From Ciona intestinalis (taxonomy: Eukaryota; Chordata; Ascidiacea; Phlebobranchia; Cionidae): DNA of 64,000 nt. The notes beneath the pieces were generated by a model. It made no database searches. It saw nothing but the letters and a program-made list of their open reading frames with translations, and had not been told where the DNA came from. The stretch covers positions 2,661,589 through 2,725,588 of the forward strand of contig NC_020170.2 in the NCBI RefSeq assembly GCF_000224145.3. Reading direction: 5' to 3'. Made by a program: the position numbers and the translations under genes. Of the stretch, positions 1 to 10,900 are shown one piece after another; the first letter of the stretch is position 1; each line of letters opens with the position of its first letter.

Positions 1-115
1 AATCACAGTAAAGCAGTAAGCTTTCCATGAAATACTGTTTCGTTGGCGGTTAATCCTTAAAGAACTGCACAAACCAAGCGCACAGCAATACATTTGGCGG
101 TGCTATACATCTATT
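1..115 (+). repeat. Partial copy of the repeat that flanks the secreted-peptide gene
   Basis: Begins with aatcacagtaaagcagtaag and carries the same internal words (ctttccatgaaatactgttt, ggcggttaatcctt) as the two longer arms at 384-636 and 1558-1806. Same orientation as the right arm. It is cut by the window edge, so its full length is unknown. Confidence 0.75.
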
Positions 116-131
116 TTGTACATATTAAATA

Positions 132-318
132 TACTAGGATAGGGAAGACGAGGCTCCTCTTAGCACATAATATCCAAATACCTTGATCGTGTTTCGAACA
201 ATTAACAACGGTCTATGAGAGTCGTGAAAATACGGATTTATAAATCCTTGAATGTTTTATGTTTACTACCAAATGAGACAACCGAATAAAAAGTGTTCAT
301 CTTTTTCCACCCTACTGT
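132..318 (+). mobile_element. MITE, subfamily A, diverged copy
   Basis: Aligns along its length with the A consensus (agcacataatatccaaata near the left, tttgtttactaccaaatg near the right). Both terminal repeats have drifted. Confidence 0.75.
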
Positions 319-383
319 CAACAAAACATAATTTTATTAAAAGCCTACTCTTTTTCTGTGATTGGTCGAATTGATAAAAGCAA

Positions 384-636
384 AAGAGTCTGCACCATAT
401 GTGTTTCTGCTGCAAAGACCAATGTCATTGTATTGCAGCGCATTTTGCTTTTGCAGTCCTGCAAGGATTAACCGCCAACAAAACAGTATTTCATGGAAAG
501 CTTACTGCTTTACTGTGATTGGTTGAATTGGTATAAGCAATAGTTACGTTCTAACACCATGTTTTTACTGCTGCAAGGCCATTCTATGCATCTCACGCAA
601 TCTGCCCAAATTATGATTTGAATTAAATCAGAGTAT
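384..636 (-). repeat. Left inverted arm (~250 bp) flanking the secreted-peptide gene
   Basis: Reverse complement of 1558-1806 over essentially its whole length, including gccaatgtcattgtattgca, ggattaaccgccaacaaaac and the inner end caaattatgatttgaattaa. No coding capacity seen. The arm could be an independent MITE-like element or half of one long inverted repeat. Confidence 0.8.
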
Positions 637-709
637 ACTAAAAGAATTAAAACTACGATTATAGTTTTTGTTCCATTTAATCGTTGTTAGGGTGTTGGCT
701 TATCGTTTA

Positions 710-1059
710 TTAATCTTGCAGAAGAGCTTCAATGGCTTCGGCATTTGATTCGTCTTCTGCATAATAAAATCACAATGCAATATTACTTAGCTTAGACCTT
801 CTAGTTTTAAATTAGTTAACTTACCCAACATCTGAGCTGCGTTCTTTTCTCGTTGGTCCCATGGTAGGGTTTTCCACGATCTCCAGTCTGGGTCGTTGTG
901 AACATAATCACCAGTATCGATATGAGGTCCGGCTTTAGCGACAAGGGGCAAAGTAGCGTCAACGACTTTTGCGCCAATTTTTGCAACACTTTTTAAAACA
1001 CTAGCATCGGCAAATGCAGCGAAGCAGATCACGAGGATAACGGCAACTACAGATTTCAT
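710..1059 (-). CDS. Small secreted peptide precursor, two exons (unrecognised; antimicrobial-like layout)
   Basis: Exon 1 is 1059-825 and exon 2 is 756-710. The donor is G|GTAAGT at 824 and the acceptor is TTATGCAG ending at 757. The spliced frame gives 93 residues. Residues 1-19 form a clear signal peptide (MKSVVAVILVICFAAFADA). Next comes a lysine-bearing amphipathic stretch at about 20-46, a Trp-rich middle (DWRSWKTLPWDQR) and an acidic tail ending ALLQD. An in-frame ATG at 1101 lies only 12 bp from the TATA box, so the ATG at 1059 is the better start. AATAAA overlaps the TAA stop (711-706). The order signal, cationic helix, anionic tail resembles tunicate antimicrobial precursors such as clavanins and styelins, but I recognise no sequence family. 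The function is therefore inference. Confidence 0.7.
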
Positions 1060-1112
1060 CCTTGGTTGTTGAAGAGTAACTGAATGATTTATGATCAGCA
1101 TTTAATTGCCTC

Positions 1113-1120
1113 CTTTTATA
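1113..1120 (-). promoter_or_regulatory. TATA box of the secreted-peptide gene
   Basis: TATAAAAG on the minus strand, 54 bp upstream of the ATG at 1059. A start site about 30 bp downstream (near 1088) would leave a short 5' leader of about 30 nt. Confidence 0.7.
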
Positions 1121-1170
1121 GCAATTTCAACTTGAATCAAGCCTTCGCAGAACAAAGACTCCATTTTCAG

Positions 1171-1380
1171 AAATGAGCAGAAACCGTTCTCTCTTATCAT
1201 TGCGAATTAATACGAAGTGCAACTTCTTTGCTCCGCCGCTCTTCTCCCAGACGAGCAGTACGTGCAAATCTTTGCTTTGTTTATTACATTCTATGTTGTG
1301 TCGTGCAATTCCTAAATAAAATGCAACTATTGGAAGCATACCAGTTACCGAACAGCGGTATCTTGTTCAGGGTGAAACAA
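1171..1380. repeat. Direct repeat, copy 1 (upstream of peptide gene)
   Basis: Matches 1808-2025 in the same orientation. Shared words include gaattaatacgaagtgcaac, ttctcccagacga and ggtatcttgttcagggt. The copies differ by scattered substitutions and small indels. No coding frame is conserved between them. Confidence 0.85.
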
Positions 1381-1557
1381 CGATTTTAACTTGCAATATA
1401 CATAATTATTGTATCCGAAGCAAAAAAAGTTAAAATTGTTAAAACGTTTGGCTTTATTTTTATTTTACCACTTTCATCTACAACAAAATAAAACACGATT
1501 TGTTGAAATAGTGAAAATATTTTATTTGTTTCTGCGCTCATCAACGTCGTAATGGTG

Positions 1558-1806
1558 TATTTAATTCAAATCATAATTTGGGCAGATTGCGTGAGATGCA
1601 TAGAATGCCTTTGCAGCAGTATATAGATGGTGTTAGAACGTAACTTTATTTCTTATACCAATTCAACCAATCACAGTGAAGCAGTAAGCTTTCCATGAAA
1701 TACTGTTTTGTTGGCGGTTAATCCTTGCAGGACTGCACAAACAAAGCGCGCTGCAATACAATGACATTGGCCTTTGCAGCAGTTAAACACATATTGTGCT
1801 GACTCT
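1558..1806 (+). repeat. Right inverted arm (~250 bp) flanking the secreted-peptide gene
   Basis: Mirror copy of 384-636, separated from it by about 920 bp holding the peptide gene and its promoter. Confidence 0.8.
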
Positions 1807-1807
1807 T

Positions 1808-2025
1808 AGAAATGAGCGGAAACCGTTCTTACTCATCACTGCTAATTAATACGAAGTGCAACTTTTTTCCTGCGTCGGTCTTCTCCCAGACGACCAGTAC
1901 GTGCGAATCATTACTTTGTTTATTACACTCTGCGTGGTGTCATGTACTTTCTACATAACATGCAATATCAGAAGCATAACAGTTATCAAACATCGGTATC
2001 TTGTTCAGGGTAAAACGATGTTAGT
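1808..2025. repeat. Direct repeat, copy 2
   Basis: Second copy of 1171-1380. It starts at the outer edge of the right inverted arm, so the arm sits where the gene-proximal sequence would be expected. Confidence 0.85.
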
Positions 2026-2499
2026 TTTTATTCAAATGAAACAAAGCTTCCAAATATATATTTAAACAAATTAAAATGTCTGTCTATCGCCCTTGCTGCT
2101 TAATAAAGAGGTGAATAAAGTAATTCACATCTGAATAAAAGAGCACATCTGAATGGATAATGAATAAAAGAATCAATGTACCTTGTTTATCCCCTGTTTA
2201 ATAGACCTCGTGCCCGCGGCCTATACCAAAGTAAAATACTGCATTGCATCGAAACGTTTCTGCTAGCATGCGTAATCTAAGTTTATTTACAATACATTGC
2301 ATTTTAATTTCAGTTATTTTTGATACGTAACGAATTTTTTTAATAAATTTCAGTTAAAAACTTCGAAAATGTTGCAAGAATTATAATAAATATGTAAGAA
2401 ACATAATTAAGTTTGTTGCTGCCACAACATAGGCCTTTTTCTTTTGCGTAATATCGGGAAACCTAAAAAAAATGCATGATTTTAAACCCCAACTTTATA
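2026..2499. other. Gene-free AT-rich spacer
   Basis: No coding frame, RNA gene or repeat recognised, apart from short redundant gaataaag words near 2110-2170. Confidence 0.5.
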
Positions 2500-2696
2500 T
2501 AGTATAGTGGGGGAAGATGGGACACCTTTAGCACATAATATCCAAATATCCTGATCCTGTTTTAAATAATTAACAACAGTCTTTCGGAGTTATAAGGATA
2601 CGGTTTAATAATTTTTTAAATGTTCTTTGTTTACTACCAAATGTGACGAGAAAATTGAATGAAAAGGTGTCCCATCTTCCCCACCCTACTATACTA
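2500..2696 (+). mobile_element. MITE, subfamily A, full length
   Basis: Both termini are present (tagtgggggaagatgggaca and its complement before ccaccctactata). The flanks on each side are themselves short inverted words (atagtatag / ctatactat). Confidence 0.9.
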
Positions 2697-2822
2697 TAGT
2701 TTTGGGTTATGAATATATTTGACATATTCTATTTGCGACCTCCGTTTGTTTATTTATTATATGAAAGGTTATATTGTTCTGTATGTTTTGTATAATGAAA
2801 GACCACGGAAATAGCTATATCC

Positions 2823-3012
2823 TATGATAGGGGAAGACCGGAGACCTTTAGCACATAATCTATCCAAATATGGTGAGCGTGTTTTAAACAATTAACAACG
2901 GTCTATGGGAGTCGTGTGAATACGGTTTTATAATTCTTCGAATGTTCGTTGTTTACTAAAATGGGACAAGAAAATAGAATAAAAAAGGTGTCCAATCTTC
3001 CGCCATACTGTA
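2823..3012 (+). mobile_element. MITE, subfamily A
   Basis: Full-length alignment with drifted ends (gataggggaagaccggagac; ccaatcttccgccatactg). It lies just beyond the 3' end of the folate receptor-like gene. Confidence 0.85.
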
Positions 3013-3156
3013 TTTTAGAATAACAGTGCTTACTCAGTCTTGCTGAAATAAATGGGTTATATTCATTAAGTCATTTACTATGTTTAAATGTGAATGGAAA
3101 AATTTAGCCTTTTTTAGCAACAGCGAACTCGTGCGGACAAATAAACTATCGCAATG

Positions 3157-5817
3157 CTAATATATTTTCCACAGTATACATATCAACATTGTGAAGAATA
3201 TTTTATTTACCTCGTCGTTCGGGTTTTCACCTTCAAACCACATGACCATGCATGGTGCACTGTCATTGGAAGGCACCTTGAAATCGCGCGGATAAATATT
3301 TTCACACAAGTCAACCGCACCAGTGAAATACTCGGAAAACTTTTTGCATTCGGCACCGGATGGGCATTCGTTTACGCCTGAAAATTGAAAAGTGTATATA
3401 AACGCGAATTGCTTGGTGACAAATGTGTCAACATTAACTTAAAGGAGATATAGAGAGAAAAGGAATTGAAAGTTCACATAGTAGGTCGTGGTCAACGGGT
3501 GTATATGATACAGTAGGGTGGGGGAAGTTGGAATCTTTAGCACATAATGTTTAAATATACTCATCGTGTTTTAAGCCATTAACAAAGGTTTATGGGAGTC
3601 GTGAGAATGCGGTTTTATATTTCTTTGAAATTTTTTGTTTACTCTCCAACAAGAAAATAGAATGAAAAGGTGTCCCATCTTTCCCCACGCTACTATAGTA
3701 CATTTGTTGATATTCTTTTTCTCCACCCTAAAATGGCGTTGTTATAACTCATAAAACGCAATCAAGAAACCCGGGTTTTAGTTGGTAACAAAATCTTATC
3801 TTACTCCACAGTACTATACTCAGAGACCACCCGGACCAGTATATGCTCGGTTACATTTGTTGTAGTTTTTCTTACCCGATGTCCAATTCCACCCCACAGA
3901 CCAGTTATTCTTACATGTCAGTTCATCTTTGCAATCTGCCCACCAGTCTACGCATTCCGATCGACAAAGTGGTACATCCTCGAACTTTTGGTTTCTATAT
4001 GAACTTTCAACCTGGTTTTGGGGACAAATATTTTAAAATTTTAATGATTTGTTTTGTGTTACTAATCGCCTATACACATACATCAAATTTATAAATTACG
4101 CTTCCCCCAATATATTTAGCATGTTCCGTGTGCATGCATATGTTGCCTATACTACAGCATATATCCTAGTACGCCATAGTGTGTGGAATGATTACAAATT
4201 CAATGCACCAAATTAAAATTCAAAAGTATAATCAGTATTATGGGATACCGTTATAGCATCTTATTCTTATTTTTCATGATCGTGTTTTTAACAATTACCA
4301 CCGCTGTCAAAGTCGCGTGACTGCTGTTATATAAATCGGTAAACATTCTTTGTTTACTACCATAAATGAGACGAGAAAAGAGAAAGAAAATATGTCCCAT
4401 CTCACCCCTCTTTACTACCATATATGACGAGAAAACACAAATCAAATCATGTTCCATCTTACCCCACTTTACAATATGTCCATGAATTTATTTGCCAACT
4501 TACATCCACTATCCATGGCCCCATATTCGGTGAACATTCGTAAAAACAACTATCTTCGTTAAAGTGGCGTCTGCATTTATCCGACATTATTCCACAGTGG
4601 TTGTAATTGAAGTTATAAGCTCCGTTCACACCGTCCTGGTGTGTCAAAAAGGCAGTTTCGTTTGTACAGCATGACCTGGTCTTCCACGGTGAGCACTACA
4701 AGAATAACTTATTAACAGTATTCGTGATCAGACACAAGGGGTATGAAAAAGAACACCCGTGTTTTCACGACTTTCTTTGTCCGCCACGCGAGGATAAAAC
4801 AACTTCATTCATTTTTATGCACAGCACGAGCGCTACGCCTGTATTGTGTGCACATGTGTCACTTATGCATGCTTACATGTTAAACTATACAGTATAGTAT
4901 GACTTGCGGTTTGATTATGTGCTTACTATGCGTGTACAGTCCATAGTTCATTGCAGATTTTTGCCTCTGAATAATATTTTACTTGTGTGGCGTAGACTTT
5001 CACAAATGATCAGAACGCGTATGTTAAATACCTCCGCTGTGTGTTATATAATAATCAGTTGACTTGTATGCGCAGACACAATGCGCAAAATTGATGTTAG
5101 ATCTACTTGGCGAGTAGATTTTTTTGGAACATGTTTATAGCACAACGTCATAGTGTTGAAAGCGAGATTTTACTTGATCTAAAATTAAGTCATTGGCTTG
5201 AAATCGATATATAGGCAATTGAACCATTTTTTTCAATGATACGATTTTTTCTTTCAAATAAAAAATATGTCCCCATCCTACTGTTATTTACACTTTTGCT
5301 CGACACAAACCAAAATTGTTTGATTTAACTCAGAGAATGTGATCATAATAAAACGTTATAATTTCTCCTAACCTATAAAACTGAACACTTGTGTGTGTAG
5401 ATTGACGTTGTCTCACATTTATATATAGTAGTGTAGGGAATAGTGGGTCACCTTTTTATTCTATTTTCGTGTCCCATTTGGTAGTAAACAAAGAACATTC
5501 AAAGAATTATAAAACTGTATTCGCCTGACTCCAATAGACCGATGTTAATTGTTCAAAACACGGTCAGGATATTTGGATATAATGTGCTAAAGGTGTCCCA
5601 TCTTCCCCCACCCTACAAAACCTTACATTTATTTATTCATTATGCATTCTTCATGTCGACTTACTGTATCAAACAACTCTGCTTCTGGTCCAGGGGATTC
5701 CTTATGGTGCTTGCCGTCCAAACAAACACTGAGTATTTCTTCTCCACCATGCACAGAAAAGATACAATGGAACAAAACGTGTACTACTAGTACTAAATAT
5801 AATGAAAACCCTTTCAT
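3157..5817 (-). CDS. Folate receptor-like protein, four exons
   Basis: The folate receptor family are Cys-rich secreted or GPI-anchored folate-binding proteins. Exons on the minus strand: 5817-5665 (signal peptide MKGFSLYLVLVVHVLF and the family motif KHHKESPGPE), 4695-4504 (CSPWKTRSCCT, NYNHCG, CFYECSPNMGPW), 4011-3876 (VPLCRSECVDWWADC, WSVGWNWTSG), and 3377 onward (NECPSGAEC, CMVMWFEGENPNDE). All junctions have GT/AG and phases 0, 0 and 1 agree. The last exon either reads through to the TAG at 3157 (short hydrophobic end, about 233 residues) or splices at GTAAAT (3210) to an exon I could not find. The motif order matches vertebrate receptors (about 250 residues). Three MITE copies sit in its introns. 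Ligand specificity and anchoring are inferred. Confidence 0.88.
3511..3696 (+). mobile_element. MITE, subfamily A, in folate receptor-like intron 3
   Basis: Starts cagtagggtgggggaagttg after TA and ends ccacgctactata. Intact length. Confidence 0.9.
4236..4473 (+). mobile_element. MITE, subfamily B, with duplicated right end
   Basis: B-type interior (gggataccgttatagc, cgtgactgctgttatata). The right terminal block (tttactaccat...cccatct) occurs twice in tandem. Lies in intron 2 of the folate receptor-like gene. Confidence 0.7.
4735..4818 (+). mobile_element. SINE 3' fragment
   Basis: Shares ggtatgaaa...gaacacccgtgtt, the ccacgcgaggataaa block and a (attc)n tail with other copies of the tRNA-derived SINE in this window. 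Lies in intron 1 of the folate receptor-like gene. Confidence 0.65.
5425..5617 (-). mobile_element. MITE, subfamily A
   Basis: Inverted orientation (gtagtaaacaaagaacattc on the left, aaggtgtcccatcttccccc on the right). Ends about 50 bp from the splice donor of folate receptor-like exon 1. Confidence 0.9.
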
Positions 5818-7874
5818 TTTAACAATTATATTGGGCTACGCGACTATTTCGCTAAATTACCTTTCGTCAAATAAACCAATTTTTTATGTCATACCCATTT
5901 ATATACGTCTGCGCCTTTTTTTGCTTCTTAGAACCGTTGTTTCGGCAAACATTGCACATTTATTCAAACAAGTTGTGTCAAACGCTGGTGGTGAATGATT
6001 GCCAAGTATGCAACCGAGTCGATCAGACAGTGCAAAGGGATTAAAAAATGATTATGAAAAAATGGTTTTAAACCCTTTGGGAAGGGTATGACGTACATTT
6101 GGTATTTAATTATAATCTTGCTTCAATGTTTAGTGTATCACTTCAAAGACAATATATAAAAGCATTAACTTTATTGAAATGTGGGACAATAGAATTGTAA
6201 CTATGGATAGGGTCTTCATATTATTGGATTTAATGCACACGCAAATAAATTCCAACGGTAAAGACGTTGATATGGTCCCATTATGCACTTCTAAAATAGG
6301 CTTTTAAAACGCAGTTGCTTTTTAAGGGGCGGTTATTATTTTTATCAATCTCAAACCAAAGAGATTAAAACCATTTAATCTCTTTGCTCAAACACTACAA
6401 AAAAGCCTCTTCACAATTTTGCTGCGGTAACATTTTGTAACAAGTGAACTAAAACACTGTTCCCAATATGTAAAACGGCCCAACTAATTATAAAAATCTT
6501 TGGTCCCAACTGACCGCCGGCAGAGTTCATCTATCCGTTGTTTTTTCGCTAGTTTTGTAAATAAAAGAGTGAGTAAGTTGTGCGTTTATAGCAGATACAA
6601 CGCAAGCTAGTAATAGTGTGATGGTGGTATAAGTAACGTGAGATCAATATATTTATATTAGTGCATTAGTTAGTGGTTTACTATAATTAATAGTTTTTCG
6701 GCGATAGAGAATCAGAGATCGTTTGAATTACAAATACTATTTATAGTAACAGATTAGCAGTATAATATTTCTTATATGTGAAAGTCATTTATGGTGTACA
6801 GGTTTAACTGCAATCGTATAATCTGAGATGTTGCTGTGTGGTTTAAATCTTAAGAAAGTTTTACCATAATAAACTAATTCAAATAAAATATAAAAGCTGC
6901 ATGTTGCTGAAGTCTTTATTTATTCATAAACTAGTTATTGAAAAGTTTGCATTACCTGAATTAATTGTTGCCACCTGTAAAGTAAAATATGAACTATTGC
7001 ATAAGTTATATATAACATAGGTGTAGTCAAATGCTTTAATATTTGTAATATGAATGGTCTTAAATTAATCTCATTAAATACAGTTTTATGCAAATATAGT
7101 TTGTTTTGGGTAAGTGTAATCGAAATAAGCATATTAGTTTTTTCGTGCTAGTTGTAAATTACCATTCTATTTAAAAAAAATACAGTTTAAATTTGACAGA
7201 AATCTCATACACATGTTGACATGTTATACTTACAAATAAAATAGAATATTTTGTATGTCAAAGTATAACAACTGATTGCTGGGTATGAAATTCTTGATTC
7301 TCCTCCCTACTGTGGACATATGTGTTCTTTGGCCACAAACTTGGTGGCTAAAACCGAGAGTACATTCTGTATGCGTGAGGTCCTTGTTGGGACTTGGATA
7401 TAGGCCAGATTTAGCCCATTACTCCAACACCCAAGACATCTATGCGCGCGTACATGCAACCAGTTTTCTTCATCTTAGACTCTATACCCAACAGTCATTA
7501 ATGGAATAATGGGTTATCCAAATTTTATTAATCTTTATAAGACAAAGAAAACTGGTAAATTTATAAGATAAAGAAAGCTGGCAAATTTTCAATCTTTATA
7601 AGACACAGAACAGGGAAAATCATACAAAAACAATCATGTACATTCTACAAAGTGGATGCCTAACAACAGGCGTATAGTCACCAAAGTGGGCAACTAAGTT
7701 ACATATCCCGAACTCGTAAGCAGGCACAGGGTGTATGAAATAGGAGACTTGGGCCCAATATTATAATGACGATCTTTACTCAGCACTAGCATGAGCATAT
7801 AAGTTTCATTCACGCACTTAACCACAAAGTTTACTTTATGAATTAACATTCACTTGTTTTAACTGTTTCCTCAG
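5818..7874. other. Intergenic region between divergent folate receptor-like and FAM193 genes
   Basis: No coding exon supported. A GC-richer patch at about 6515-6545 (accgccggcagagttcatc) followed by a donor-like GTGAGTAAG at about 6568 could be a 5' untranslated exon of the FAM193 gene, but nothing confirms it. Three imperfect copies of an (a)tctttataagacaaaga unit lie at about 7527-7613. Confidence 0.4.
7678..7813 (+). mobile_element. SINE 3' fragment
   Basis: Contains aagttacat...aactcgtaagcaggcac, gggtgtatgaaa and ends tttcattcac, in the same order as the longer SINE at 28612-28868. Confidence 0.6.
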
Positions 7875-7907
7875 TTGCATAGCAAAAGATATAAGCAGTG
7901 TCATGTC

Positions 7908-10900
7908 ATGAGCAACGATTGTGGCCAGAATATTAAGAAAAGGCGAAAGCGAACTGGATTAATTACATCTGGAGACAGTGACCCTGTTGAAGACACTATG
8001 AAGCTAAAGCCTGAAAATGACACAACTGATTCTGAAAATTTGCTCAATGGCCACGTACTTAATGAAAAAGAGGTATAAATACATTTGACAATTTCTTCTT
8101 ACTAAATTCTGCCCAAAATTACATTGAAACAACTTATAAAATCTCTTTATTATACTTCATTATAGGCTTCACATGTTTAAACTCCAAACACATGTCCTGT
8201 TTTAGCAAGTATGGCAAGTATATTTATAAGTTTTAAACAGCAAAGTTTCGCACTCACGTCGTACTAGGTATACACTTGTCATCATTACAAAGTAAGCAGT
8301 GGCGCAACCAGCGCGTTCAAAAGGGGGCTGTCATATTTACGTCCAGTCAACGTTTATCTATGACACGATAAAACACTCCCTTTATTGGTTGTGCACACTA
8401 ATATATATCCTATTTTACGCGGTAAATTAAAAACACTACATTATTAAAAAGACGTATCTAAATTAGTATAAACAGATGATACATTGGTGCAAGTTTTACG
8501 CATGTGCATCGTGGATAATGTAACGATTATTTACATCAGAATAAACCTTTGAAAAACTATTACGATTGTTACGTCACAAACGATATTATTGGTAAACAAT
8601 CGTGTTTTATTTGCTCCCATAAGATCTGTAGTTTTTGTATANNNNNNNNNNNNNNNNNNNNNNNNNNNNNNNNNNNNNNNNNNNNNNNNNNAGAGAAGCA
8701 GAGTTTCATAACGTCACCTGTCACGAGAATAAATTCAACGATTGCTTCGTTTGTTAGGTGTGGAATGTATGCTACCGCATGCGTCTTCTTTTATTTCCTA
8801 GACCGGCGCAGAGCGTAAAAATATGACGCTCATACACGATGTTTCGATGTCGTGGTTGGTTGGGCAGCGGGCACATTATGAAACGTCATAATTAATAGTT
8901 ACGTTGCAATAGATCAAGTGACGTAACAATTGAACAAAAAATTGTTCCAATTCCAAGCGAACGAATCTAATATTGAATGCAACGCACGTGTGTGCGTCTT
9001 AGCACTTTCTGACTGCGTGCGTGTCTGCGGAAAAGGGGGCTGTCATGACAGCAAAACAGCCCCCCTGGTTGCGCCCCTGAAAGTAAGAACAAAAATATTT
9101 TAAGTGTAAAATATTTTTAAATACAAATAATTTTAAATGCATGAGTGTTAGGTATATGATTATACCAAATATCCAAATTTAGTAAAACAAGTAACACAAA
9201 ACTAGGTAATCTGATACAAAATTTACATGGCTATTTTTTGAAGCACCCCGCAATAATTTCTACTTGTATAATTACATATTAGGCAATTTTGTTTATCTCA
9301 TTGTTAAAGCATGATTTAAAATTGTTACTTAACTGCTTTAATGGTTTCTACCATTGCTGGTTTTGCCACATCTTATGCATTTATGATCTCATAAAAAAAA
9401 CTTAAAAGCTATTTTTTATATTAAAACTTTTTAAAATTATTGTTAGATAGAAAGCTTTACGTAAGAGTTTAAGAAACTTCTAGAAAACAAACTAAAAAAC
9501 TCTGTACCTTTTATTGTTTTTATTTTAGGTTATTTTGTATACTTGACAAAGAAATCAACAAATCAACAATTAAAACGCTGTGGCGAGCATTTTATTTAAT
9601 TGCAGAATAAGTGACACTGATAAACCAAAGGCTTGTGTAGTACATAATTGAAAACAAAACAAAAACACACATCTCGCACTTTATGGACAAAAACTACATT
9701 TTACCAAACTTCCAATAGTCTAAATAAGAATCGTTCAAAAAATCTTTTTCATTACACACAACCATTAAGTATAGTTTTTGTATTATCAGCTGTGTAACCT
9801 TAGGAAAAGTACATATATGGATAAGCTTCCATATTTAAGATATGACTTCACACCCACCCATTAAACAAGCTGTACATACGTCATACGTTTTTATATTTAA
9901 ACCCATTGTTTCATCAGATTGCTATTCTGTACTGTACATCATGATTTCCAATGACATTCTTTATAAATAAGCTACATACGCTATTATTTTACCTTGCAAT
10001 GTATTTTTATATAGTGGCTTTTAGTGTGGGTAAAGTTGATAAAAATATTCTAGCAAAACACACACTCATCAAATCAAAGGCATTTTTTAATTGCAAAGCT
10101 GTTATTATTTCTTACCTTATGTACATGTATGTACCAATTATGGTAGTATACACTCTATTGCGTAAAATTAAAATTAACCTGATAAGCTAAATATACTACT
10201 GGTAATTTTATCCTACTTTGTTTAACAAAGCATTCAAAATTACCAACACAATATATTATTGTTGCTGGGTGTTGCTACCAGTATTTCATTTATAATGTTG
10301 TATATTTATATTTAGGGCAGTTATTTTACCTCTGCTTCAGTTTTGTGTGAAATAAGGATAGATATAAATAGGCATGTTTTGGTTACAAAAATAGGTGCGC
10401 AGGTTCACTGTTGTAAGCAGTTTAAAACAAGTGCAAACTTTTATATAGATCGCATATTTTTTCATGATATTTGAACTTAATTTTTATAATGAAGAAAGAT
10501 TTTTTGCATTAACACAAAGCATTACAATATCTTGTAATTAATAATTACCACTTATCTTAAATCTAAGTGATAATTATTAATTGCTTTAATGCTCAAGCAC
10601 ACACTTAGAAATATGATTTCGATTTTAAATGCATTTTAAACCCCTAATTTTGTTTTGCAGAAAGAACTAATCAACTCGTATCAAGAAACCCAAGCAAGTT
10701 ACCTCGTGGGTGACCGGTGCCACCACCACCGCCACAAAAGCCGTTTCAGTCGCGAAAAAGAATCGGTAAGCCTCCTTTATTTGCTGCTGGCATGTAGATA
10801 CTGGTCCTAGTGAATGAGATCTTTCCCATTGTCTCTTTTGTTTACTGTTGTGTTCCTTGGTCAATAGGATTTGAAATTAACTGCTCTCACTTCAATTAAC

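Noticed and set aside
7276-7509. 77-residue plus-strand frame upstream of FAM193
   Set aside because: No family marks, splice sites or conserved context.
8549-8818. Open frame across the N gap inside the hAT element
   Set aside because: Frame continuity depends on unknown bases, and neither side resembles a transposase or host protein.
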